From Pseudomonadota bacterium (GTDB taxonomy: Bacteria > Pseudomonadota > Gammaproteobacteria > Xanthomonadales > Ahniellaceae), in the NCBI GenBank assembly GCA_022705045.1, contig JAKJFE010000007.1:1-41521 (forward strand): a stretch of DNA of 41,521 nucleotides. The letters run 5' to 3'. Position numbers and translations under genes: made by a program. This document shows, piece after piece, positions 7,610 to 18,313 of the stretch (the stretch's first letter is position 1; every line of letters starts with the position of its first letter). The notes under the pieces were generated by a model. The model did not search any database. It saw nothing but the letters and a program-made list of their open reading frames with translations, and was not told the DNA's origin.

Positions 7610-8364
7610 TCTCCTTGCATCGATTGATCGTGGTCGAACTGTTCAAGCTGCGCCGGACCTTGGCGCTGTTCGTCGCAGCGGTCCTGCCCGGCGTCATCGC
7701 CTTGCTGTACGCACTGATGCTGGCGCAGCGCGGCAAGGCCTTGATGGGTACACCGGAACAGGCTTGGAGCGCGCTTTTCCAGGCCAGCCTGTCCGGCTGG
7801 GTGATGCTCGGGCTGACCTTGTTCATCGCGCTCGAAGCCGCGCTCGTCGTCGGCATCGAACACCATCACGGCGGCTGGAAGCGGCTGTTCGCCGCGCCGA
7901 TCGACGCCACCCGATTGTTTGCCGCGAAAACCCTGGTGGTCTTCGCCTTGGTGCTGGCCAGCCTCGCGTCGCTGTGGGTCTGGACCGTCGTGTTCGGCAA
8001 CATCGTCGCACTCACCGTGTCCGAGCTCGGCATGCCGTTCGGCATGCCCGGTGCGGGCAGCGCGTTGCTGCTCGCGAAGGTCGCGGCGACCAGCACCCTG
8101 ATCGTCGCCCTGCACGTCGCCATCGCAGCGCGCTGGCCGGCGATCGCCGTGTCGCTCGGCAGCGGCATCGTCGCGATGATCGGTCTCGTCATCGCCGCGA
8201 GTTCGAAATGGATGAAGTTCTATCCGTGGTTCTTTCCGCTGTCGGCGGCACAGGCCGAGAGCACGCGCGCACTCGCGACACCGGTCTACGCCGTCGCGGC
8301 ACTGCTCGCGGTCGTCGTCGTGATCGTGGCCGCGCGCAGCTGGCGCAACCGCGACGTGCCTTGA
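7606..8364 (+). CDS. ABC-2 type permease, partner of the preceding ATPase
   Basis: A 252-residue inner-membrane protein with about six hydrophobic segments: near 22-42, 65-85, 108-130, 155-172, 180-198 and 225-243. It begins MISLHRLIVVELFKLRRT, the amphipathic leader typical of ABC-2 subunits of the lantibiotic-immunity kind. Its start codon overlaps the stop of the ATPase gene, so the two form one transporter. The substrate cannot be read from the sequence. The neighbouring thioredoxin gene starts 48 bases downstream and may or may not share the transcript. Confidence 0.85.
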   Translation: MISLHRLIVVELFKLRRTLALFVAAVLPGVIALLYALMLAQRGKALMGTPEQAWSALFQASLSGWVMLGLTLFIALEAALVVGIEHHHGGWKRLFAAPIDATRLFAAKTLVVFALVLASLASLWVWTVVFGNIVALTVSELGMPFGMPGAGSALLLAKVAATSTLIVALHVAIAARWPAIAVSLGSGIVAMIGLVIAASSKWMKFYPWFFPLSAAQAESTRALATPVYAVAALLAVVVVIVAARSWRNRDVP

Positions 8365-8412
8365 ACTTGATTCGCGCAACGCGGCCCGCATCTCGTCGTT
8401 CGAGGTGAATCC

Positions 8413-8856
8413 ATGAGCGAATCCGGTCTGCATATCGTCTGCCCGCATTGCGATGCGGTGAACCGTCTGCCCGAAGCACGACTGGCGGCTGGACCGAATT
8501 GCGGTCGATGCCACCAGGCGCTGTTCGTCGGCCAGCCGCGCGAAGTCGACGGCGCACAACTCGCGAAGCACTTGCAGCGCGACGCATTGCCCGTGGTCGT
8601 CGATTTCTGGGCGCCGTGGTGCGGTCCCTGCCGACAATTCGCGCCGACTTATGCCGAAGCCGCACGCCGGCTGGAACCCCGTTTCCGCCTGCTCAAGCTC
8701 GACACCGAAGCGCATCCGCAGGCGGCCGCACCCTTCGGCATCCGCAGCATCCCGACCCTGGCCGTGTTCGGCGGCGGACGCGAACTGGGGCGTGTCTCCG
8801 GTGCGCTGCCATTGCCTCAGCTGATGCAGTGGCTAGCCCAGCTCAACACCGGCTGA
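8413..8856 (+). CDS. trxC: Thioredoxin 2 (TrxC)
   Basis: A 147-residue cytoplasmic thiol-disulfide reductase. The N-terminal zinc site is formed by C10/C13 (CPHC) and C30/C33 (CGRC), which separates thioredoxin 2 from thioredoxin 1. The thioredoxin fold follows with active site WAPWCGPC (C70, C73) and the cis-proline loop IRSIPT. A GAGGTGA ribosome site lies about five bases upstream. TrxC is generally linked to oxidative stress, and the zinc site is redox sensitive (family knowledge). Confidence 0.95.
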   Translation: MSESGLHIVCPHCDAVNRLPEARLAAGPNCGRCHQALFVGQPREVDGAQLAKHLQRDALPVVVDFWAPWCGPCRQFAPTYAEAARRLEPRFRLLKLDTEAHPQAAAPFGIRSIPTLAVFGGGRELGRVSGALPLPQLMQWLAQLNTG

Positions 8857-8947
8857 ATGTCTTTCCCGCGCTGACACGTTCGAAGCTCGCGCCTCGTCAG
8901 CAGGAACAGGACGGCATGGTTCGCCGTCGTTCCACGAGGAGATCGCC

Positions 8948-9187
8948 ATGTCCGTCGCCCTGTTCACCGAACCCTTGCATACCGTGCTCGCCGACCTGCT
9001 GCGCACCGGCCATATCGGTCACGACGCCCGACTCGCCCGCCAACTCGCCGACTGGCGCGAACGTCTGGGCACCCGCCGTTATCAGGAAACCGCCGCGGCC
9101 TTCTTCGGCACCTTGTCGCCACTCGATCAGCGTCGCCTCGCGGTCGGCCTGAGCCTGCACGACGGCTCCGGCCGACTCGCCGCCTGA
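8948..9187 (+). CDS. Small hypothetical protein, 79 residues
   Basis: I do not recognise this family. The protein is mostly helical and soluble, with no signal peptide, cysteine or metal motif. It has a central charged stretch RLARQLADWRERLGTRRYQE and a C-terminal LSPLDQRRLAVGLSLHDG. It is believed to be a real gene because it has AGGAG eight bases before the ATG and codon use like its neighbours. It stands 91 bases after trxC and 61 bases before the isomerase operon; neither gap shows a clear promoter. Confidence 0.6.
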   Translation: MSVALFTEPLHTVLADLLRTGHIGHDARLARQLADWRERLGTRRYQETAAAFFGTLSPLDQRRLAVGLSLHDGSGRLAA

Positions 9188-9248
9188 GCACGGTTTGCCG
9201 CGCGACGCGGCGGGCGGCTAGGCTTCGGGCTTCGTACCCGGAGGCTCC

Positions 9249-10190
9249 ATGTCGCGACTCGCTCCATTCCCGTCCTCGTTCCTGTTCGCGCTCGGCGCAA
9301 TGGCCCCATTCGCCGCGTCGGCCGAAGAAGCGCCGGCGTATCGCACCGTGAACGAGATCGTCGCGGCCAGCGCGCCGACCGACTGGCGCCAGCCCGATCC
9401 CGAACACACGCTCTATCTCGAACTGGCGTCCGGCCGAGTCGTGATCGAACTCGCGCCGTGGCTGGCACCGAAGCACGACATCAACATCCGCGCCCTGGTC
9501 CGCGAAGGCTATTTCGACGGCCTCGCCATCCTGCGCTCGCAGGACAACTACGTCGTGCAATGGGGCGATCCCGAGGCCGACGACGAGGCCAAGGCGCGGC
9601 CGTTCAAGACCGCGAAGGCAAAGCTCGATGGCGAGTTCACGGTGCCGTGGCGCGACGACATGCCCTTCACCCGTCTGCCCGACGACGATGGCTACGCATC
9701 CGTGGTCGGCGTGTCGGATGGCTTCTGGGTCGGCCGCGACCCGAAGGCGCACGAGATCTGGATGGCGCATTGCTACGGCACCGTCGGTGTGGCACGCGGC
9801 AACGAGACCGATTCCGGCAACGGTGCGCAGCTCTACGTCGTCACCGGCCACGCGCCGCGCCACCTCGACCGCAACATCACCCTGGTCGGGCGCGTGTTGA
9901 GCGGCATCGAACTGCTGAGCACGATGCCGCGCGGCGCACCGCCGATGGGCTTCTACGAGAAACCCGAACAGCGCACCGCGATCAAGGCCATGCGTGTCGC
10001 CGCCGACGTGCCCGAAGCCGAACGCACAGCACTCGACGTGTTGCGCACCGACACAGCAACTTTCGCCGAGATCGTCGAGGCCAAGCGCAATCGTCGCGAC
10101 CCATGGACCAAGCTGCCATCCGGCCACATCGAACTGTGCAACGTGCCGCTGCCGGTGCGGGCCACGCCGACGACCGCGGACACACCGTGA
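9249..10190 (+). CDS. Exported cyclophilin-type peptidyl-prolyl isomerase
   Basis: A 313-residue protein with a signal peptide (1-25, cleavage likely after ASA) and a cyclophilin-like domain from about 55 to 240. The active-site strand reads [14 protein letters not shown], keeping the catalytic arginine and glutamine; phenylalanine becomes tyrosine and methionine becomes valine. The second half reads [18 protein letters not shown], where the usual tryptophan and histidine are lost, so activity may be altered. A C-terminal extension of about 70 residues is unrecognised. GGAGG stands five bases before the ATG. The stop overlaps the next start (GTGA). A role in periplasmic protein folding is inferred. 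Confidence 0.85.
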   Translation: MSRLAPFPSSFLFALGAMAPFAASAEEAPAYRTVNEIVAASAPTDWRQPDPEHTLYLELASGRVVIELAPWLAPKHDINIRALVREGYFDGLAILRSQDNYVVQWGDPEADDEAKARPFKTAKAKLDGEFTVPWRDDMPFTRLPDDDGYASVVGVSDGFWVGRDPKAHEIWMAHCYGTVGVARGNETDSGNGAQLYVVTGHAPRHLDRNITLVGRVLSGIELLSTMPRGAPPMGFYEKPEQRTAIKAMRVAADVPEAERTALDVLRTDTATFAEIVEAKRNRRDPWTKLPSGHIELCNVPLPVRATPTTADTP

Positions 10191-10795
10191 GCAAGCTGTA
10201 CGACCAGACTTATTTCGATCGCTGGTATCGCGATCCGAAGCACCGCGTGAAGTCGCCGCTGGTGCTGGAACGCAAGGTCGCGATGGCAGTGGCGATGGCC
10301 GAGTACTACCTCGGCCATCCGATCCGCTCGGTCATCGACATCGGTTGCGGCGAAGCGCCGTGGCGCGGTTTCCTGAAGCTGCTGCGTCCGAAGGTCGAGT
10401 ATCTCGGCCTCGACAGCAGCGAGTACGTGGTGAACCGCTACGGCCTTTCCCGCGACATCCGCCTGTGCCGGTTCGGCGACCTGGAACAGCTGCGCTTCGA
10501 TCGCAGCTTCGATCTGCTGATCTGCTCCGACGTCATGCACTATCTGCCGACCAGGGAATTGCTGCGTGGTCTCGAAGGCTTCGCCGATCTCTGTCCGGAC
10601 GGCTTCGCCTTCATCGAGCTGATGTGTCGCGGCGACGAATTCGTCGGCGACCGCGAAGGGTTCATCGCGCGTCCGGCGAAGTTCTACCGCAAGGCGTTCG
10701 CACAGGCCGGATTCACCGCCTGCGGTTCGCACGGCTACCTCAGCCGAGGCTTGCGCGAGGAAGCCAGCGCGCTCGAACTCGGCGCCATCGACTGA
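10187..10795 (+). CDS. Class I SAM-dependent methyltransferase
   Basis: A 202-residue cytoplasmic protein. The SAM-binding glycine motif is VIDIGCGEAPW (about 46-56), followed by the acidic ribose-binding LGLDSS and the post-motif stretch FDLLICSDVMHYL. The substrate is unknown. The start is GTG 10187, overlapping the isomerase stop; the protein then begins [19 protein letters not shown], the usual N-terminus of this small methyltransferase type. It is followed after 13 bases by a sugar transferase gene, which suggests modification of a glycan or glycolipid, but this is inference. Confidence 0.82.
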   Translation: MSKLYDQTYFDRWYRDPKHRVKSPLVLERKVAMAVAMAEYYLGHPIRSVIDIGCGEAPWRGFLKLLRPKVEYLGLDSSEYVVNRYGLSRDIRLCRFGDLEQLRFDRSFDLLICSDVMHYLPTRELLRGLEGFADLCPDGFAFIELMCRGDEFVGDREGFIARPAKFYRKAFAQAGFTACGSHGYLSRGLREEASALELGAID

Positions 10796-10808
10796 TCGGA
10801 TTCGTGAC

Positions 10809-11483
10809 GTGATCCCGAAGCTGATCCACTACTGCTGGTTCGGGCGTGGCCCGATGAGCGACTTGAACCATCGCTGCATCGAGAGCTGGCGGCGCGTGCT
10901 GCCGGACTACGACATCGTCGAGTGGAACGAGGACAACAGCGATCTCGACAGCGACTACTGCCGTGCGACCTACGCCCAGGGCCTCTGGTCCAAGGTGTCG
11001 AACGAGGTGCGCCTGAAGGCACTGCATCGCCACGGCGGTCTCTACTTCGACACCGATGTCGAGGTGATCAAGCGCTTCGACGATCTGCTCGGACTCGACT
11101 GTTTCTTCGGCTTCCAGCTGGTCGAGCCGCATATCGACTGGGTCAACAATGCGGTGATCGGCGCGCGGGTCGGGCATCCGTTCCTCGCCCGCTGCATCGA
11201 GTCCCTGCATCAGACCCATGCCCGACTTGGCCATATCCCGCGTGGGCCCGAGCTGATCACGGCCGTGCTGCGCAAGGCCGGCCTGCAGCACTACGGCCGG
11301 CAGGACGTACACGGCGTGACCCTGTTGCCCCGTGAATGCTTCTATCCGTACGCATGGACCGAGGCCTTCGTCCCCGACTGCGTGACCGCGCAGACCTATG
11401 GCATCCACCACTGGGAAGGCACGTGGTGCGTCCCGGAAACCGCCCCGCTACCATCGCCGCCCCCGACCGGAGCGAATCCATGA
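10809..11483 (+). CDS. GT32-like glycosyltransferase (sugar-binding DXD region)
   Basis: A 224-residue protein of the capsular polysaccharide/OCH1-like transferase group. It starts IPKLIHYCWFG, the group's typical first strand, and carries the DXD nucleotide-sugar site at 81-83 in GGLYFDTDVEV. Further family-like blocks are VNNAVIGARVGHPFL and GPELITAVLRKAG, and it has a C-terminal HHWEGTW. No membrane segment is present, so it acts in the cytoplasm on an activated sugar. The start codon is GTG 10809. Its stop overlaps the start of the next gene (ATGA). Donor and acceptor are unknown. Confidence 0.85.
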   Translation: MIPKLIHYCWFGRGPMSDLNHRCIESWRRVLPDYDIVEWNEDNSDLDSDYCRATYAQGLWSKVSNEVRLKALHRHGGLYFDTDVEVIKRFDDLLGLDCFFGFQLVEPHIDWVNNAVIGARVGHPFLARCIESLHQTHARLGHIPRGPELITAVLRKAGLQHYGRQDVHGVTLLPRECFYPYAWTEAFVPDCVTAQTYGIHHWEGTWCVPETAPLPSPPPTGANP

Positions 11484-12073
11484 CGCTTATCCGCACCGCC
11501 CTGACACTCGCGTTCCTGCTGGCCATCGCGACCGGCGACACATGCGCCGCCGACAAGAACACGGCCGAAGCGAAATCCGCGAAGGATTCGACCAACCTGC
11601 TGAAGAACGGCAGTTTCGAGAACTTGAATGCACGCGGCAGTGCGGCAGACTGGATCAACAAGCAGCATGCCGGCGTGCGCGCCTACGACTTCAGCGTGGT
11701 CGAGGATCAGGCCCACGACGCCAAGCGCAGCATGATGATTCGCCGGTTGCAGAAGCAGGTCTGGGGCAAGGCCGAGCAGATCGTGCCGGTCGGTGCCGAA
11801 CTCGCCGGCAAGACGGTCGAATTCGACGTCTGGATGCGCGGCGAGCAGGTCGGCAAGAAGGGCTACATGATCCGGGTCGGCGCCTTCGCCGGTTCGAACC
11901 TGCTGGACTTCGCCAAGTCCGAACGTTACTCCGGCGACAGCGACTGGACGAAACGCAGCCTGCGCCTGAAGGTTCCAGAATTCACCAGCCAACTCGTGGT
12001 TGCGGTGACCCTGGAGGACGCAGGCACGATCTGGATCGACAACGCCCGCTTGAGCGCCGTCGAACAACCCTGA
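11480..12073 (+). CDS. Exported carbohydrate-binding-like protein
   Basis: A 197-residue protein with a signal peptide (hydrophobic core ALTLAFLLAIATG, cleavage near residue 23). The mature part looks like a jelly-roll carbohydrate-binding module: NLLKNGSFENL at its start, a central VEFDVWMRGEQ and a final TIWIDNARLSAVE, features shared with CBM4/9- and CBM22-like modules. No catalytic domain is attached. The start at ATG 11480 overlaps the stop of the sugar transferase gene, so it belongs to the same transcript. Binding of a sugar polymer is inferred from the fold pattern only. Confidence 0.7.
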   Translation: MTLIRTALTLAFLLAIATGDTCAADKNTAEAKSAKDSTNLLKNGSFENLNARGSAADWINKQHAGVRAYDFSVVEDQAHDAKRSMMIRRLQKQVWGKAEQIVPVGAELAGKTVEFDVWMRGEQVGKKGYMIRVGAFAGSNLLDFAKSERYSGDSDWTKRSLRLKVPEFTSQLVVAVTLEDAGTIWIDNARLSAVEQP

Positions 12074-12079
12074 GGCAAC

Positions 12080-12106
12080 GCGGCGATCGCATCACGCGAC
12101 CGCCGC
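12080..12106. terminator. Hairpin between the convergent CBM-like and RND pump genes
   Basis: Arms 12080-12090 and 12096-12106 pair over 11 positions with one A-C mismatch around the loop ATCAC. It lies between two convergent stop codons (12073 and 12122) and could end both transcripts. There is no T-run. Confidence 0.55.
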
Positions 12107-12121
12107 GGCACCATCAACAGA

Positions 12122-15100
12122 TCACTGCAGCGGTGCAGACCTGCGGCGACGACGGAACCAGTCGGCCACGTCGTCGACCACGGTATAGGCCGCCGGCACC
12201 ACGATCAGGCTGAGCAGGGTCGAGGTCATCAGGCCGCCGATCACCGCGATCGCCATCGGCGCGCGGAAACTGGAATCGGCACTGAGTCCGAACACGATCG
12301 GCGCCATGCCGGCGGCCATCGCGATCGTCGTCATCACCACCGGCTGCGCACGCTTGCGGCAGGCGTCGATCAGCGCATCATGCTGGCTCAGGCCGTGTTC
12401 GTCCTCGGCCATCACCGCGTAATCGACGAGCAGGATCGAATTCTTGCTGGCCACGCCGATCAGCATCAGCAGACCGATCAGCGCCGGCAGCGACAGATAG
12501 TTCTGCGTCAGCAGCAACAATCCGAAGGCACCACCCGCGCACAGCGGCACGGCGGTGAGGATGGTCAGCGGTTGCAGCGCGCTGTTGAACAGCAGCATCA
12601 GCACCATGTAGATGCAGATAAGGCCGGCCGCCATCGCCAGCACGAAACCAAAGAACAGTTCGACGAACACTTCGGCATCACCGGTGTTGAGAAAACCGAC
12701 GCCGGGCGGCAGTCGCTTCACGCTCGGCAACTGCTCGACCTGCTTCATCACGTCGCCGAGCGGACGTCCGTTGAGCTCGGCGGTGAGCGTGACATTGCGG
12801 CTGCGCTGGTAACGATCGATCTGCGCCGGACCGCTGTCGAGGCGGATGTCGGCGACCGCGGACAAGGGCACCGGGCCGTTCTTGCCGGGCACGCGCAGGT
12901 CGGCGATCAGCGAGGTGCTGGCCAGCGCCGACTTGGCGACGCCGACGCGGATCGGGACCTGGCGGTCGGGCAGGTTCAGCTTCGCGAGGCGCTGCGAGAA
13001 GTCACCGGCCGTGGCGATGCGCGCGGCTTCGGCGATGTCGGCCGTGGCGACACCGAGATCGGCGGCACGCGCCGGGTCCGGCACGATGACGATTTCCGGT
13101 CGCAACAAGGCTGCGGTCGAGGTGACGCTGCCGAGTCCGGGCAAGGTGCGCAGTTCGCGTTCCAGTGCCGCTGCGGCCTCGCCCAGGGTCTTGCCATCGT
13201 CGCCCGACAACACCAGTTGCATCAATTCGCCGGGCTCGGTGCTCAAGAAACTGATGCGTGCGCCCGCGACAGTCGCGAGCAGGCGCCGCACGTCGTTCTC
13301 AAGCTGCTTCTGGCTGCGGTCGCGATGACGCGCTTCGCCCCAGTCGAGGATCAGCGTCGCTTTGCGGGTTTCACCAATGCCGGTCTTGGTCGGATCGCCG
13401 ATGTCGAGCACCGCACCGATCGACGAATACACCTGCTTCAGTTCCTTGATCGACTTCAGCTTCGCGCGCACGTCCTCGGCGGTTGCGAAGGTTTCCTCGA
13501 TCTTCGTACCGGGCGGCAGTTCGATGCTGAGGTTGCTGCGACCGAGGTCCGAGGTCGGGATGAAGGTGGCCGGGATCAACGGCACGATCAGCAAGGACAG
13601 GACGAACAGGATCGCCGCGATCACCAGAGTGAGCCAGCGATGGCGCAATGCGGCGTCGACCCAGCCGAGATACCAGACCATGATCTTGCCATCGTGCTCA
13701 TGCACGGGTTTGGCGCGCATCTGGTAGGCGGCCATCATCGGCGTCAGCAGGCGCGCGACCAGCAGCGAGAACAACACGGCCGTGGCCGCGGTCCAGCCGA
13801 ATTCGCGGAAGAACTTGCCGGGAATGCCGGGCATGAAGGCGACCGGCACGAACACGGCGGCCAGCGTCAGCGAGGTCGCGATGACCGCGATGCCGATCTC
13901 GTCCGCGGCTTCGCGTGCGGCATCGATCGGCTTCTTGCCCATGCGCAAATGGCGCACGATGTTCTCGACCTCGACGATGGCATCGTCGACCAGGATGCCG
14001 ACCACGACCGACAGCGCCAGCAAGGTGATCAGGTTCAGGCTGAAACCGAACCAGTACATGACCGCGAAGGTCGGGATGATCGACAACGGCAGGGCGACGG
14101 CGCTGACCCAGGTCGCACGCCAGTCGCGCAGGAACACGACCGCCAGTGCGAGCAGCGAGCCTTCGAACAGCATCGTCATCGATGACGAATACGAACGCTC
14201 GGCTTCCTCGACCGTCGAGTTGACCAGCACGAAGCGCACACCCGGATGCGCGGCCTCGAGTTGCTTCAAGGTGGCACGCACCTGCTGCGCCACCGCGACT
14301 TCGCTGCTGCCGCGCGAACGCGAGAGGTCGAAACCGATCACCGGCTTGCCGTTCAGCAGCGCGATCTGGCTGGTGTCGGCGGCAGCATCACGGATCGTCG
14401 CGATCGCGTCGAGCCGCACCGAACGACCGTCCGGCAAGCCGATCGAATAGGCACGCAAGGCGTCGGCATCGGCGACCGTGCCGACGGTGCGCACCACTTG
14501 GCGCTCGCCCGCCCACTCCATCTGCCCACCCGGGCGTTCGACCTGGATGCGTGCCAGCTGGCTCGACACCTGGCCCGCGGTGATGCCGAACGCATTCAAC
14601 GCCTGCGGATCGAGATCGACGCGGATCTCGCGCTCGATGCCGCCGACGCGTTTGACCGTGGCGATGCCCTTGATGCCGTACATCGCCTTGCTGACGGTGC
14701 GGTCCACGAACCACGACAGCTCGTCCGGCTGCATGCGTTCGGATTCGACGGCGTAGGTCAGCAGCGTGCCGCCGACCACCTCGATCTTGGCAACGACGGG
14801 TTCCTCGATGTCGACCGGCAAGTCCATGCGGATGCGGCTGACCGCGTCGCGCACGTCGTCGAGCGCCACCTGCACGTCGACTTCGAGCTGGAACTCGATG
14901 GTCGTCGTCGACACGCCTTCGTTGACGTTCGACATCACGCGTTTGACGCCGTTGATGGTCGCGACCGCGTCCTCGACCTTGCGCGTCACTTCGGCTTCGA
15001 GCTGACTCGGCGCTGCGCCCGGCAGGCTGATCGTGGTCGCCACCATCGGGAAGGCGATGTCCGGAAAACGTGCGATCGGCAGCTTGATGAAGCCGTAGAT

Positions 15101-15178
15101 GCCGGCCACGCAGAGCACGAAGAAGATCATCAGCGCCGGCAGCGGTCGCCGGATCGCCCATGCGGAGACGTTGAACAT
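12122..15178 (-). CDS. RND family efflux pump, inner-membrane subunit
   Basis: A 1018-residue proton-driven exporter of the AcrB/MexB-like (HAE1) superfamily with the normal two-fold layout: TM1 at 11-31, periplasmic loop 35-330, TM2-6, a second half with its own TM and loop, then TM8-12. The proton-relay aspartate pair D398/D399 is present in LVVGILVDDA-type sequence of TM4. Substrates are probably drugs, solvents or lipophilic toxins. It starts one base after the stop of the membrane fusion protein gene, with GGAGG five bases upstream of the ATG. No outer-membrane channel gene is next to it, so a TolC-like protein encoded elsewhere must complete the pump. Confidence 0.93.
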   Translation of the reverse strand: MFNVSAWAIRRPLPALMIFFVLCVAGIYGFIKLPIARFPDIAFPMVATTISLPGAAPSQLEAEVTRKVEDAVATINGVKRVMSNVNEGVSTTTIEFQLEVDVQVALDDVRDAVSRIRMDLPVDIEEPVVAKIEVVGGTLLTYAVESERMQPDELSWFVDRTVSKAMYGIKGIATVKRVGGIEREIRVDLDPQALNAFGITAGQVSSQLARIQVERPGGQMEWAGERQVVRTVGTVADADALRAYSIGLPDGRSVRLDAIATIRDAAADTSQIALLNGKPVIGFDLSRSRGSSEVAVAQQVRATLKQLEAAHPGVRFVLVNSTVEEAERSYSSSMTMLFEGSLLALAVVFLRDWRATWVSAVALPLSIIPTFAVMYWFGFSLNLITLLALSVVVGILVDDAIVEVENIVRHLRMGKKPIDAAREAADEIGIAVIATSLTLAAVFVPVAFMPGIPGKFFREFGWTAATAVLFSLLVARLLTPMMAAYQMRAKPVHEHDGKIMVWYLGWVDAALRHRWLTLVIAAILFVLSLLIVPLIPATFIPTSDLGRSNLSIELPPGTKIEETFATAEDVRAKLKSIKELKQVYSSIGAVLDIGDPTKTGIGETRKATLILDWGEARHRDRSQKQLENDVRRLLATVAGARISFLSTEPGELMQLVLSGDDGKTLGEAAAALERELRTLPGLGSVTSTAALLRPEIVIVPDPARAADLGVATADIAEAARIATAGDFSQRLAKLNLPDRQVPIRVGVAKSALASTSLIADLRVPGKNGPVPLSAVADIRLDSGPAQIDRYQRSRNVTLTAELNGRPLGDVMKQVEQLPSVKRLPPGVGFLNTGDAEVFVELFFGFVLAMAAGLICIYMVLMLLFNSALQPLTILTAVPLCAGGAFGLLLLTQNYLSLPALIGLLMLIGVASKNSILLVDYAVMAEDEHGLSQHDALIDACRKRAQPVVMTTIAMAAGMAPIVFGLSADSSFRAPMAIAVIGGLMTSTLLSLIVVPAAYTVVDDVADWFRRRRRSAPLQ

Positions 15179-15179
15179 G

Positions 15180-16268
15180 TCAGCCTCCGTTGCTCACGCG
15201 CACCAGGTCGCCGTCGGACAGGAAGGCGCCGCCGCGGCTGACCACGCGTTCGCCCGCCTGCACGCCGCTGCGCACTTCGATGCGCTCGCCGTCGATGCGA
15301 CCGAGTTCGACGCGGCGGCGCTCGACGCGATCCTTGCCCTTCAGCGTGAACACGTAGGCATAGCCATCGCGACGCACGACGGCCGCGACCGGCACCGACA
15401 AGGCCTCGCCTCCCCCGACGAGGATGCGGCCTTCGGCGAACATGCCGGCACGCAACTGGCCGGGTTCGGGCAGGTCGGCATGCACGGTGCCGGTACGCGT
15501 GGTCGCGTCGAGACCGGGCGAGACCGCGCGAACGCGTCCCGCGACCATCGTGCCGTCGCGCTGGCGCACATCGACCGCAGCACCGACCTGCACATCGAGC
15601 AAATCGGCCTCGTTCAATTCGGCACGCCATTCCAGGCGACCGCCGCGGATCATCGTCAGCAATTGCGCGCCCGCCATCACCACCATGCCGGGTTCGGCCG
15701 TGCGTGTCGCAATCACGCCGTCGTCCGGTGCCCGCAGGGTCGCGAAGTCACGCCGCAGCTTGGCCGCTTCGTATTGCGCCGCGGTCGTCTGCGCACGCGC
15801 TTCGGCCTGCACCATCGCCGCACGCAGCTGGTCGTGATCGGCGGCACTGATCAGCTTCTGCGCCTTCAACGCGTCGCCGCGATCCAGCTGACTCTTGGCC
15901 AGGAGAATGCCGGCGCGGGCCTCATTCAATGCCGCATCGGCCATCTGCAGTTCGGCGTCAAGCGTGCGTGCGTCGAGCGTCAGCAGCACGTCGCCGCGCC
16001 TCACGACATCGCCGACCTCGACCTTGACTTCGGCGATGCGCGATCCGCTGAGTTCGACACCGAGTTGCATGTCCTGCCAGGCCGCGACAGCACCGGACAC
16101 GGTGATCGTACGGGCCAGTGGCGCCTGCACCACGGTGGCCAGCTCGACGGCCAGCGCGGCATTGGCCACCGGCGGCGCGGCGTCCCCGGCATCGGATTTC
16201 GGCCCGCAGGCCGACAACAGCACTACAGCGGTCACACCCAGGGCGGCCGCGATCGATCGACGATTCAT
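15180..16268 (-). CDS. RND efflux periplasmic adaptor (membrane fusion lipoprotein)
   Basis: A 362-residue HlyD/AcrA-like adaptor. The signal peptide ends in the lipobox LLSAC with C21 as the lipid-anchored residue. The order is typical: barrel-sandwich half GAVAAWQDMQLGVELSG; helical hairpin with LDAELQMADAALNEARAG and EARAQTTAAQYEAAKLR; second half-lipoyl region DDGVIATRTAEPGMVV; beta-barrel; and membrane-proximal domain ending GDLVRVSNGG. It joins the inner-membrane pump to an outer-membrane channel. The start was placed at ATG 16268 because it opens the lipoprotein signal; the longer frame upstream has no such feature. The pump gene follows after one base. Confidence 0.92.
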   Translation of the reverse strand: MNRRSIAAALGVTAVVLLSACGPKSDAGDAAPPVANAALAVELATVVQAPLARTITVSGAVAAWQDMQLGVELSGSRIAEVKVEVGDVVRRGDVLLTLDARTLDAELQMADAALNEARAGILLAKSQLDRGDALKAQKLISAADHDQLRAAMVQAEARAQTTAAQYEAAKLRRDFATLRAPDDGVIATRTAEPGMVVMAGAQLLTMIRGGRLEWRAELNEADLLDVQVGAAVDVRQRDGTMVAGRVRAVSPGLDATTRTGTVHADLPEPGQLRAGMFAEGRILVGGGEALSVPVAAVVRRDGYAYVFTLKGKDRVERRRVELGRIDGERIEVRSGVQAGERVVSRGGAFLSDGDLVRVSNGG

Positions 16269-16387
16269 GGTGATTTCCAGAACAAGACAGAAACCCTGTG
16301 CGAACCCGACAGCGCCAGCCAGAAGCGTCGCCGGTCGAGTCCGCGTATCGACTGCCCATGATAACGTGCGCGGCTGTCCCACCCTGT

Positions 16388-16403
16388 CGTGACTTCCGTC
16401 ACG
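16388..16403. promoter_or_regulatory. Perfect dyad CGTGAC-TTCC-GTCACG between efflux and uup genes
   Basis: Six-base arms at 16388-16393 and 16398-16403 flank a four-base spacer in the intergenic region of divergent genes. On the minus strand a TATCAT box lies about 26 bases further toward the efflux genes. The symmetry suits a dimeric repressor or activator site, but no regulator gene is adjacent. Confidence 0.35.
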
Positions 16404-16432
16404 GACCGGGTTGCAACTGCCTCGGAATGCCC

Positions 16433-18309
<1,877 letters not shown>

Positions 18310-18313
<4 letters not shown>

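Noticed and set aside
12380..14185. 601-codon open frame antisense to the RND pump
   Set aside because: Composition (Q, H, R, D) is that of a mirror of hydrophobic codons; the pump is unmistakable on the other strand.
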